A stretch of 64,000 nucleotides of DNA from an uncultured Cytophaga sp. (GTDB taxonomy: Bacteria > Bacteroidota > Bacteroidia > Cytophagales > Cytophagaceae), in assembly GCF_937863595.1 (NCBI RefSeq), contig NZ_CALMGQ010000057.1, positions 1 through 64,000 of the forward strand. The letters run 5' to 3'. Made by a program: the position numbers and the translations under genes. Below are positions 28,870 to 36,955 of this stretch, piece after piece. A model generated the notes under the pieces. It worked only from the letters and a program-made list of their open reading frames with translations, did not search any database and had not been told where the DNA came from. Each line of letters starts with the position of its first letter. The first letter of the stretch is position 1.

Positions 28870-30005
28870 TATACGGCACTTTTAAAGACCACTTGTTTAA
28901 TTAAACAAAAATAGTCATTGAATATTATTTTATCAGAAAAATTTTCTTCAACATGCATTCTACTTTTAGCGCCCATATCTGTCAATTGTTCCTGACTACA
29001 AGTAATCATTTGTTTCATTTTCAGAAATAAATCTTCTGAATTTTTAGGCGCACACAAAAAGCCATTTTTAGTGTCCAATACAATCTCTTTACAACCAGCT
29101 ACATTTGTTGCAATTAATGGCTTAGAGCACGAGGCCGCCTCCAACAAACTTTTGGATAAGCCTTCCCTGTAAGATGGCAACACCACCACTGTTGCAGCCT
29201 GATATTCTTCTATTACCTCAGTTGTAAATGGTTTATAAATAAGATGATGTTCCTTTATCCAATTTTTCAACTCTTCCTTTGAAATCCCTAAATTTTTATC
29301 TGATTCTATAGACCCCAACAACACGCACTCAATAGCAGTCCCAAAACTGGCGTATAGCTTTTTTGAGGCTTCTGCATATTCCCGGATACCCTTATCGTAT
29401 AGCAATCGAGCAACCATTAAAAACCGAAAGGTAGGTCTTTTAACATCTTTACCAATTAAATTAAAATGATTTATATCTATCCCAGAACCCTTAATTAGTG
29501 TTACTTGGTCTTCTCGAACCAATTTTTTATCGATAAAAACCTTCTTGTCATCTTCATTTTGAAAGACAACGTATTTAGCAGATCTGAAACTCCATTTATA
29601 TAGAAATTGTGCAATTTTTGAAACGGCATTTTCATGTAAAAAAACTGTCCCTAGGCCTGTCACACTATTAATTACAGGTATACCAGCAATTGAAGCCGCA
29701 AACGAACCGTAAATATTGGGTTTAATCGTGTATTGCAACACAAGGTCTGGCTTTTGTGATTTATAAATGCCTGCCAATTGTTTTATGAGCATCACATCCA
29801 ACAATGGATTATTGCCCTTTGCTTGGAGTTTAATGGGAATATACGTAACAGGAAGTTTCTGAATTTCAATGGTGAACGCATCTTCTGGAGCAATACACAA
29901 GACTTCAAATCCACTATTGATTAAGCCCAAGATAATGCACCTTCTAAAATTGTATAAATTCCAACATGTATTGGCGACTAGTGCAATTTTCACAGGGCAA
30001 TTCAT
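28869..30005 (-). CDS. Glycosyltransferase family 4 protein
   Basis: The 378-residue GT-B enzyme has an N-terminal KIALVANTCWNLYNFR start, a middle VARLLYDKGIREYAEA region and the donor-binding SYREGLSKSLLEAA with the E-x7-E motif. It probably adds a sugar to the undecaprenyl-linked repeat unit of the exopolysaccharide. It is the first gene of the operon running to 23450. Donor and acceptor are unknown. The operon has only this one glycosyltransferase and no initiating sugar-phosphate transferase, so it is not a complete polysaccharide locus. Confidence 0.9.
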   Translation of the reverse strand: MNCPVKIALVANTCWNLYNFRRCIILGLINSGFEVLCIAPEDAFTIEIQKLPVTYIPIKLQAKGNNPLLDVMLIKQLAGIYKSQKPDLVLQYTIKPNIYGSFAASIAGIPVINSVTGLGTVFLHENAVSKIAQFLYKWSFRSAKYVVFQNEDDKKVFIDKKLVREDQVTLIKGSGIDINHFNLIGKDVKRPTFRFLMVARLLYDKGIREYAEASKKLYASFGTAIECVLLGSIESDKNLGISKEELKNWIKEHHLIYKPFTTEVIEEYQAATVVVLPSYREGLSKSLLEAASCSKPLIATNVAGCKEIVLDTKNGFLCAPKNSEDLFLKMKQMITCSQEQLTDMGAKSRMHVEENFSDKIIFNDYFCLIKQVVFKSAV

Positions 30006-30041
30006 TAATAAAACTAAATATACGTATTATTCGCGCAATTA

Positions 30042-30073
30042 TTGGCATTTGCGGGCTTAAAACCTTAGTTTTG
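30042..30073 (+). promoter_or_regulatory. Candidate promoter of the cytochrome c / hflX pair
   Basis: TAGTTTTG (30066-30073) fits the TAnnTTTG -7 consensus, 23 bp before the ATG at 30096. TTG at 30042-30044 is a possible -33 element (21-bp spacing, at the long end). Confidence 0.4.
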
Positions 30074-30095
30074 AGATTCTAATACTAAATATTAT

Positions 30096-30737
30096 ATGGA
30101 AAAGGGATTTCTACACTTACACGTTACCATCGTATCATTATTCATTTTGTTATATGTAGCAAAAGTATATTTACTACTCGCAAACAAACCTGAAGCGCTT
30201 GAAAAACTTCGCAGTAAAACTAAAATCGCTGATATGGTTTTAGGTGCACTGATCATTATTACAGGTGTTTACTTAACGTTTATTGCACCGGCTATTGAAA
30301 CCTATTTAATCGTAAAAATTGTCTTAGTTATTGCTTCTATACCTCTTGGTATTATTGCAATGAAAAAATCAAACAAGGCTTTGGCAATCTTTTCAGTATT
30401 GCTATATGTATATATATTTCTAATTGCCAAAACGGATAGTTTGACATTGAAAAAAGATGCATACGTAAGTCCAGTTTCAGCAACATCTTCTACTGACGGT
30501 GCAAAAACTGTAAGCGAAGGCGAAGTTATGTACAAGGATAAATGTGCTGTATGCCATGGTGCCGATGGAAAACAAGCAACAAATGGGGCAAAAGATTTAA
30601 CACAATCAACGTTGACAAAAGCTGAAACTATGGAACAAATTAAGGCTGGTAAGGGTTTAATGCCTAGTTTCAAAGATGTATTTAATGATCAACAATTAAC
30701 TGCATTGACTGAATACGTAGACGGATTCAAAAAATAA
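30096..30737 (+). CDS. Membrane protein with SirB-like N-terminus and C-terminal cytochrome c
   Basis: The 213-residue protein has four transmembrane helices (about residues 8-26, 45-64, 70-88 and 92-110), resembling the SirB family, then a linker and a class I cytochrome c domain. The heme-binding motif is CAVCHG near residue 151, and the distal Met is probably in KGLMPSF near 190. It likely tethers a mono-heme cytochrome to the inner membrane for periplasmic electron transfer. It is 2 bp upstream of hflX. The redox partner is unknown. Confidence 0.85.
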   Translation: MEKGFLHLHVTIVSLFILLYVAKVYLLLANKPEALEKLRSKTKIADMVLGALIIITGVYLTFIAPAIETYLIVKIVLVIASIPLGIIAMKKSNKALAIFSVLLYVYIFLIAKTDSLTLKKDAYVSPVSATSSTDGAKTVSEGEVMYKDKCAVCHGADGKQATNGAKDLTQSTLTKAETMEQIKAGKGLMPSFKDVFNDQQLTALTEYVDGFKK

Positions 30738-30739
30738 GA

Positions 30740-31927
30740 ATGCAAGAAGAGACTGGTTTTTCAACACAAAAAACGGCAGACAGAGCCATTCTTATCGGCT
30801 TGTCGCACAGACACCAACCACAAGAAAAAACAATAGAATATTTAGACGAACTCGACTTCCTAGCCCGCACAGCTGGCTTGGAAGTTGTGTATCGTTTTAT
30901 GCAAAAGCTTGACCGACCAGATATTCGTACCTATGTCGGCAAAGGTAAACTTGCAGATATAAAAGCATACATCCTTGAACATTCCATACCCGTTATCATT
31001 TTCGATGATGATCTAAGTCCTTCTCAACTCAGAAACTTAGAAACAGAATTGGCTTGCAAAATTTACGATCGTAGTTTACTAATCTTAGATATCTTTTCGC
31101 TGCGTGCACAAACAGCACAATCACGTGCGCAAGTTGAACTGGCACGTTTACAATATTTACTACCACGCTTAACACGTATGTGGACCCACTTAGAACGTCA
31201 GCGTGGTGGTACAGGTACACGAGGTGGGTCAGGTGAAAAAGAAATTGAAACAGATAGACGTATTATTCGCGATCAAATCACCTTATTGAAAAGTCGCTTA
31301 GAAAAAATCAATAAACAAAGTGAAACGCAACGCAAATCACGAGAAGGTATTGTACGTGTAGCATTGGTTGGTTATACCAACGTGGGTAAATCTACGCTGA
31401 TGCAACGCTTATCTAAATCAGATGTATTCGCGGAGAATAAATTATTTGCCACGGTAGATTCTACCGTTCGAAAAGTGGTGTTGAATGAGATACCATTTTT
31501 GTTAACCGATACAGTAGGATTTATACGTAAGTTGCCGCATGGTTTGATTGAAAGTTTTAAATCTACTTTAGACGAAGTACGTGAAGCAGATATTTTATTG
31601 CACGTAATTGACTTGCCACACGCTTCGTATGAAGAACACATGCAAGTGGTACAATCAACACTTGCTGAAATAAAAGCAAACGATAAAATCACCATACTTG
31701 TTTTTAATAAAGTAGATGCTTACTTAGAAAACATCAAAGACAATCCGGATGCGCTTTCGTTACAAGACATTGATAAAATGTATACAGGTAGTGCAAACGA
31801 AAATCGGGTATTTATTTCTGCTACACAAAATTTAAACTTAGATAAATTAAGAGCAATCTTAGTTGAAAAAGTAACAACGGTGCATTGCACCATTTACCCA
31901 AATTACTTAGTTAAAGATCAATATTAG
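30740..31927 (+). CDS. hflX: Ribosome-associated GTPase HflX
   Basis: The 395-residue protein splits stalled or stressed 70S ribosomes. The N-terminal HflX domain (about 30-110) with GKGKLADI leads into a helical region with the glycine-rich RGGTGTRGGSGEKEIETDRR. The GTPase domain follows: G1 GYTNVGKST, G2 ATVDST, G3 DTVGF, G4 NKVD. It is almost fused to the cytochrome gene, a pairing of no obvious functional logic. A tRNA-Arg gene follows 20 bp after its stop. Confidence 0.95.
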   Translation: MQEETGFSTQKTADRAILIGLSHRHQPQEKTIEYLDELDFLARTAGLEVVYRFMQKLDRPDIRTYVGKGKLADIKAYILEHSIPVIIFDDDLSPSQLRNLETELACKIYDRSLLILDIFSLRAQTAQSRAQVELARLQYLLPRLTRMWTHLERQRGGTGTRGGSGEKEIETDRRIIRDQITLLKSRLEKINKQSETQRKSREGIVRVALVGYTNVGKSTLMQRLSKSDVFAENKLFATVDSTVRKVVLNEIPFLLTDTVGFIRKLPHGLIESFKSTLDEVREADILLHVIDLPHASYEEHMQVVQSTLAEIKANDKITILVFNKVDAYLENIKDNPDALSLQDIDKMYTGSANENRVFISATQNLNLDKLRAILVEKVTTVHCTIYPNYLVKDQY

Positions 31928-31947
31928 TATCTTTACATATTCTTTCT

Positions 31948-32019
31948 GGCATCGTAGTTCAATGGATAGAATAAGCGTTTCCTAAACGTTTGATGCAGGT
32001 TCGATTCCTGCCGGAGCCA
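31948..32019 (+). tRNA. tRNA-Arg (anticodon CCT)
   Basis: The sequence folds as a cloverleaf: D-stem GTTC/GAAT, anticodon stem AGCGT/ACGTT with loop TTCCTAA (anticodon CCT at 31981-31983, reads AGG), and T-arm GCAGG-TTCGATT-CCTGC. The acceptor stem GGCATCG/CGGAGCC has an A-A mismatch at position 4-69 and a U-G at 5-68, all else paired. The discriminator is A and CCA is not encoded. Confidence 0.93.
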
Positions 32020-32025
32020 CTATTT

Positions 32026-32067
32026 AAAAACGCACCTACCAATATTAAAATTGATAGGTGCGTTTTT
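32026..32067. terminator. Bidirectional terminator after tRNA-Arg and dabA
   Basis: An 18-bp arm pair (32026-32043 and 32050-32067), with one C-A mismatch on the plus strand that is a G-U pair on the minus strand, begins with five As and ends in five Ts. It lies between convergent transcripts. Confidence 0.88.
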
Positions 32068-32083
32068 ATTTTCTCTTACAGAT

Positions 32084-34576
32084 TTAATTCACTACCGACC
32101 ACTTCAACTCTTTTTCATATCGATGACTTACTTTTCCATCTGCATTCATTGCAAGTAATTGAATCCAATTATTGTCTAGTAGGTTTCGAACCATTTCGTG
32201 TTTGGCTATGATTTTATTCATCGCTTCCATCGGTGCTTCTATTACTACATTCAGTTTCACTGGTTCGTGTTGATAGTTCTCTCCATCAAAGACTGATTGT
32301 AGTGGCAAGCCAACGCGCAGGTCTCCAGAGTAGCCTTCTAAGACACCCACACCTGCGGTGATATTATGAAGCGTTTTATTCCCTGATCCGAAGTTTTTAT
32401 TGTCTACCGTAGATGCATAGTACTGCAAGTTAATCCAACTTGTTACCACCATAGGCGCAATCATAATTAATTCCAGTATTGAAAACTCTGTATCCTTTTC
32501 CCATTCGTAAGAGTGCAAGAACGATTTACTTCCAAAGTCTAAGCCCTTCGTACGTTCGCGGGAGGCAACCACAAAACCATAACATCCTGCCAAGCCCCAC
32601 TCCGGACGAATTTGCGACCAATCTTTACTTCGAGCTATGACAGAGCCGCTGATGTCTGATTTGCTTATAGAAGACATACGTGCAGCGCGTTCTATACGGC
32701 TACTTTTACCTGCATCCGCTAAGGATTTTTTCAAGGCTGTGAATTCGACTATTTGATTACTTGGCACTTCATACGCGTTATAGATGTGTATCTCATCTGT
32801 TGTAGTATCGTGTAAACAAGTTAAGAAAACTGTATCTGCAGGAATGTGTATGTTATGTTGAACCAAACCTTCGCGGACTTTTTGATTATTAAAGACTGCT
32901 GCTGCAACGCGTGCATTCGATTCCCCCGTGTGTCCGCCACATGCGCCACAATCCAAACCTGTTGCATGTGGGTTATTTACGGTTGAAGAACCGTGACCTG
33001 TGATGAGAATAAATTTTGCGAAGTTATCCTTAAGCGACATCGCTGTCAAGGCATTCTTAGCCATTGTTATTTGTTGCTCTAGCGGAATACCTGCTGTTTC
33101 ATTTCCAAATTGACTCGCATCTAATCGGATGCGTTTGTTTTTCAACATAGATTTTGATATGCCTACGGTGTCTGGATGTGGCACAGGGCGAGTTAAGCCA
33201 AAAGAATCGGTAAATAATTTTGGCAAGAATGAAAGCCCAAGTGGACTCACATAACTAAAGCATGTTACAGCACCATGCTTTACCGATTTTAATAGTTGAC
33301 GTGCATGATGATTTACTAGACGTGCATCGAATGCCTTACGTGTAGCATCTGGCGACGACATTTCTTCTAAAATCGTTGGCCCCGTTTTTAACAACACTGG
33401 GCATTGCGCTTCTCCATGTTGGTGCGCTAAGGGTACGTAATTGATTGAGAATGCAAAGAAGCCAGCAAAACCCAATGTATCAATGGTATTATCTGTTGCT
33501 TCTAAATTTCGACGGAATACTTCGGAACGTACATCTATGCAGAATACAGCTTGTGCGGAAGGGCGTTTATGAACTGGTTTATGAACAGCTTTTTTTGAAT
33601 TGATTTGCTGAATCAGCTGAGATTGCATCGCACGATCAAATGCGTCCTGCGCAATCAACTTGTACTCCAACTCTTGATTGGGCTTTGCATGCAGGCCAAT
33701 CAAAAAGAATTGTACGTATGCTTCTTGCCATTTCAATTTAATATCTGTGTGATCAATGCAAGACAACATACTTGCTTCCCAGCAAAGCAATACAGCTAGA
33801 AACTCGATTAATTCTCCATCTTTACCGCCGTATAATTCGTTATCCCAATCAACACGAGCCGCATAAGCAGCCCAACCACCAACACGTAGTAATAATCGAT
33901 GTAGGTATAAAGACACCATTTCTTCAGGAATATTTAGTTGGGCTAATGCAACTTGTGCTGCATCCAAGGCATTCTCTGGAAATGCCTGCACCTTTTTTTG
34001 AAAGCCAGTCAATCCCATCAACTCAGGCGTACGGTCACGAATGGTTTCCGACTTCCATGATGAAAATAATCCTGTATTTTTATTATTGGCTTTCCAAACA
34101 GCTTGTCCATCATCAAAATAACTAGCGGCCCAAAAAGAGATGCGACTTACCAAAAATCGATTCCAGTCTTTATGGGTAAGTGCAGAGGCAATATCAGTAA
34201 CGGTTGGAATTGTAACATTCTTATCCCCATTTTCTTTTAAGGATTTTAATTTTTGCATGTATGTATCATACGTCCCTTTGTGTTTTTTAGATAGCACAAA
34301 TTCGATATCTGTTTTCGTGATTACACCTTCTTCTATTTTTTTAAGATAAAAAGAAATAGGCAAGGTCGTTTGAATATCTGCAACGCGTTCAAGTTGAGTT
34401 GCCACTTCCTTAAAGTCGTTTTGTATCATCCCTAAATACGGGTTTACTGCTACAAAATTATCAAGTGACCAAAGCGGAGCGATTTTTTTACACGCATTTC
34501 GCATGGTGTCAATCAAGGGCACTTTTTGAATTACTTTTTCTATTTGTATGCTTTCAGTTTCCATAATATGTTCCAT
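32084..34576 (-). CDS. dabA: Inorganic carbon transporter subunit DabA (DUF2309)
   Basis: The large soluble subunit of the DAB system resembles a beta-carbonic anhydrase and is thought to hydrate CO2 to bicarbonate vectorially, driven by its membrane partner. The zinc-site signature is complete: AVFCIDVRSE (Cys and Asp two apart) and later GHGSS with the His 15 residues before the first Cys of DCGACGG. That His-Cys spacing is as in Halothiobacillus DabA. I favour the ATG at 34576 (MEHIMETES); the frame extends to 34651 into dabB. It directly follows dabB on the same strand. Confidence 0.93.
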   Translation of the reverse strand: MEHIMETESIQIEKVIQKVPLIDTMRNACKKIAPLWSLDNFVAVNPYLGMIQNDFKEVATQLERVADIQTTLPISFYLKKIEEGVITKTDIEFVLSKKHKGTYDTYMQKLKSLKENGDKNVTIPTVTDIASALTHKDWNRFLVSRISFWAASYFDDGQAVWKANNKNTGLFSSWKSETIRDRTPELMGLTGFQKKVQAFPENALDAAQVALAQLNIPEEMVSLYLHRLLLRVGGWAAYAARVDWDNELYGGKDGELIEFLAVLLCWEASMLSCIDHTDIKLKWQEAYVQFFLIGLHAKPNQELEYKLIAQDAFDRAMQSQLIQQINSKKAVHKPVHKRPSAQAVFCIDVRSEVFRRNLEATDNTIDTLGFAGFFAFSINYVPLAHQHGEAQCPVLLKTGPTILEEMSSPDATRKAFDARLVNHHARQLLKSVKHGAVTCFSYVSPLGLSFLPKLFTDSFGLTRPVPHPDTVGISKSMLKNKRIRLDASQFGNETAGIPLEQQITMAKNALTAMSLKDNFAKFILITGHGSSTVNNPHATGLDCGACGGHTGESNARVAAAVFNNQKVREGLVQHNIHIPADTVFLTCLHDTTTDEIHIYNAYEVPSNQIVEFTALKKSLADAGKSSRIERAARMSSISKSDISGSVIARSKDWSQIRPEWGLAGCYGFVVASRERTKGLDFGSKSFLHSYEWEKDTEFSILELIMIAPMVVTSWINLQYYASTVDNKNFGSGNKTLHNITAGVGVLEGYSGDLRVGLPLQSVFDGENYQHEPVKLNVVIEAPMEAMNKIIAKHEMVRNLLDNNWIQLLAMNADGKVSHRYEKELKWSVVN

Positions 34577-34626
34577 TATTGTATGATGTATAAAATGAAT
34601 AAATTTACTTTCGTTTATGAATTGAA

Positions 34627-36237
34627 TTAAGCGTTTGAATCTTCTTTCCATTCAAAGCTATTCTTTGAATCTTTAATTCGTAATGCCCCAACCAGTCTAT
34701 CGAATAGCGCATTCACATAAAATCCATTTCTTAGATGTATTGCCCAAGATTGGTATACAGAAGTCTGCGTTAGATACGGAGATAGAATTTGAATAAACAC
34801 TGCAATAACATACACAAGAAGTATGCTTACGATCAATACCATTTCAACCAAACTCGGCTGAACTAAAGCTGGTAATTGATTTGCTATTAAATAATGTGTC
34901 GTTGATTCTAATACAAAGAATGCAGTTGTAATGATCAATGCTAGAATCGTAGCTCGCATTAATAAGAGCGCACTATTCTCAGAATCAATAGCGTTTGTAA
35001 ATAGGCGAGCCAGACCCAAAACCAATATTGCACCGATTGCAAAGAGCGCAAATTGTTCTTGTATATTCATTCCCCAAAGCAATGCAAAAGAAGTGTAGAC
35101 AACTACTGCCATCAAAATTCCGAGTATAATTTTAAAAGGACTTCCTGCACGTTTCAGTGGGGTAATTTTCAAACCACGTTTTAATTCTATTGCACTACCT
35201 GAAGAAAGAAATGCATGAGCTTTATAAAAAGAGTGTGCAACCAAATGCAACATAGCGGCGGCGTACATGCCAAGTCCACATACAAACAGACTAAAGCCCA
35301 TGTGTGCAACACTCGAATAACCCAATGCAGTTTTTACGGATGTTTGAGTTAAGTATACAACCGATGCGAACAATGCTGTAAATCCCCCAATCGCAATGAG
35401 TAATATCGGTGCGTACGTACTTAAGTCCATAATGTATGACATGCGTATGATTAAAAAGGGGCCTGCATTTAACAAACCAGCGTGTAATAAAGCAGATACG
35501 GGCGTTGGGGTTTCCATTACCTCAATCAACCAACCATGTGATGGGAATTGAGCAGATTTAATTAATGCTGCTAGGGTAATAAACAAAGCCGTCAATTCAA
35601 TCAGATGCACATTTGCAACCGTATGGTTTTTAAGTTCAGTGAAAATAATTTCAAAATTACCCGTTTGAAATTGCATGTATAATAATGCACATGCAGTAAA
35701 TAAACTGGCATCAGCTAATCGTGCGAGCAAAAACTTTTTGCGTGCTACAACAATTGCGCCCGGACGGTTTGGATAAAACACCAGTAATCGATGTAACGAA
35801 ATACTTGTCAATATCCATGATATCATAAGCAAGCCTATGTTGCCCGAAAGTACCAACAATTGCACACATGCAATGGTTGCAGCAAGCCGACCGATAAATG
35901 CTCCTTGGCGTTTTTCGCCATCCAAATAATTTAAACTAAATTTTACGATGATAAAACTCAACAATGCAATCATCGTAAACATGATTACACTAATGGAATC
36001 AAGGCGAATACTGAATCCGATTTGATTCATCCCTAATAGTTTACTTTCTATCAAACCATTATTATAAACGAGTACACAACTAATTGCTGCAACAAGTAAA
36101 CTCACATACGTAGTGATGGTAGCAAAGCCTTTAACAATGTTTGGACGCATACCTGGTTGAAACCAAGATACGATTGCGGTAAGGGTACAAGCAATCGGTG
36201 GCAGAATAGCGATAAGTGATATAAATTGATTTTCCAC
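34627..36237 (-). CDS. dabB: Inorganic carbon transporter subunit DabB (NuoL-like)
   Basis: The 536-residue membrane protein is related to the antiporter-like subunit NuoL/MrpA, with about 13-14 helices and the conserved segment FPSHGWLIEVMETPTPVSALLHAG, which carries the proton-pathway residues of this family. In DAB transporters it provides ion-gradient energy to DabA. Pairing with DabA directly downstream identifies it as DabB rather than a stray complex I gene; no other nuo genes are near. It is preceded 19 bp upstream by a small unknown gene, which forms the operon start. Confidence 0.92.
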   Translation of the reverse strand: MENQFISLIAILPPIACTLTAIVSWFQPGMRPNIVKGFATITTYVSLLVAAISCVLVYNNGLIESKLLGMNQIGFSIRLDSISVIMFTMIALLSFIIVKFSLNYLDGEKRQGAFIGRLAATIACVQLLVLSGNIGLLMISWILTSISLHRLLVFYPNRPGAIVVARKKFLLARLADASLFTACALLYMQFQTGNFEIIFTELKNHTVANVHLIELTALFITLAALIKSAQFPSHGWLIEVMETPTPVSALLHAGLLNAGPFLIIRMSYIMDLSTYAPILLIAIGGFTALFASVVYLTQTSVKTALGYSSVAHMGFSLFVCGLGMYAAAMLHLVAHSFYKAHAFLSSGSAIELKRGLKITPLKRAGSPFKIILGILMAVVVYTSFALLWGMNIQEQFALFAIGAILVLGLARLFTNAIDSENSALLLMRATILALIITTAFFVLESTTHYLIANQLPALVQPSLVEMVLIVSILLVYVIAVFIQILSPYLTQTSVYQSWAIHLRNGFYVNALFDRLVGALRIKDSKNSFEWKEDSNA

Positions 36238-36256
36238 GATAGTATTTTTTAGAGAT

Positions 36257-36604
36257 TTATATAAGTTCTATTTCTATGTTTGAAGTAATTTTCAGTAGTT
36301 TTTTTTGTGTAGATGCTGATTCAATCAAATCATACATTCTATTTTTACTGACTGTTAATTGATCAATCCTATTTTCAGAATATGCATCTGGTTCACCAAA
36401 ACGAATTTCATTACTAAAACTCCTTTTCTTATGAAAATCAATTTTCCCAGTAATTAAATTCATTATGATTTCTTTTGCATCTTCTGGAGAAAAACTTCCT
36501 AAAATCAACTCAAAGGATTGAGGGAGGATTTCGCTACTTGTGTTTTCTTTTTCCATAGACGTATATGTGTTTGTCATGTCCCAAAATTTGGAAAAAATAA
36601 TCAT
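36257..36604 (-). CDS. Small soluble protein, first gene of the dab operon
   Basis: The ORF encodes up to 115 residues with no signal peptide or membrane helix and an acidic, Ser/Glu-rich start. I recognise no domain. The middle segment (FSPEDAKEIIMNLITGKIDFHKKRSFS) and the C-terminal TQKKLLKITSNIEIELI look like a folded alpha/beta protein. Three starts are possible: 36604, 36577 and 36556. The last two would leave a normal leader after the palindromic operator at 36621-36663. Its position before dabB suggests an accessory or regulatory subunit of the transporter. Confidence 0.7.
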   Translation of the reverse strand: MIIFSKFWDMTNTYTSMEKENTSSEILPQSFELILGSFSPEDAKEIIMNLITGKIDFHKKRSFSNEIRFGEPDAYSENRIDQLTVSKNRMYDLIESASTQKKLLKITSNIEIELI

Positions 36605-36620
36605 ATATTTTTATTTATAG

Positions 36621-36663
36621 TTAATATGTAATACATAAAAACTTTTTATGTATTACATATTAA
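36621..36663. promoter_or_regulatory. 43-bp perfect palindrome with twin LysR-type boxes upstream of dab
   Basis: The arms 36621-36641 and 36643-36663 are perfect inverted repeats around a single C. Each arm contains a smaller symmetric box, TATGTAATACATA (36625-36637) and TATGTATTACATA (36647-36659), each fitting the LysR T-N11-A pattern with a dyad. The boxes are 22 bp apart centre to centre, about two helical turns. It is low in G+C and has no trailing T-run, so it is a better operator than terminator. It lies between the LysR gene and the dab operon. Confidence 0.65.
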
Positions 36664-36955
36664 TCAGAATCTAATACAACTTAAATACATGCTAGGAAGA
36701 TGAAGCAAAGACTGTTATGTGATTTTAAAAAATTGATTTCCAGCCAACTAATAATATAAACCTTTAAAAAAAACTCGAAAATAGTTTTATAAAGTAAAAA
36801 TGAATGACATATCTAATTCTACCATTGCAATTAGAAAGCTTAAACCCACGCCCTATAAAAATCCATTTTTACATTGATTTAAAGGAAATAGATTCAGAAT
36901 ATCGAGCAATTTAAAAATACTACTTTTAAAAATGAGCACTTAATTTGTACCATTA

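Noticed and set aside
36621-36663. Palindrome as a rho-independent terminator of the LysR gene
   Set aside because: It is about 290 bp downstream of the LysR stop, has an AT-rich stem and lacks a T-run after the 3' arm, so the operator reading is better.
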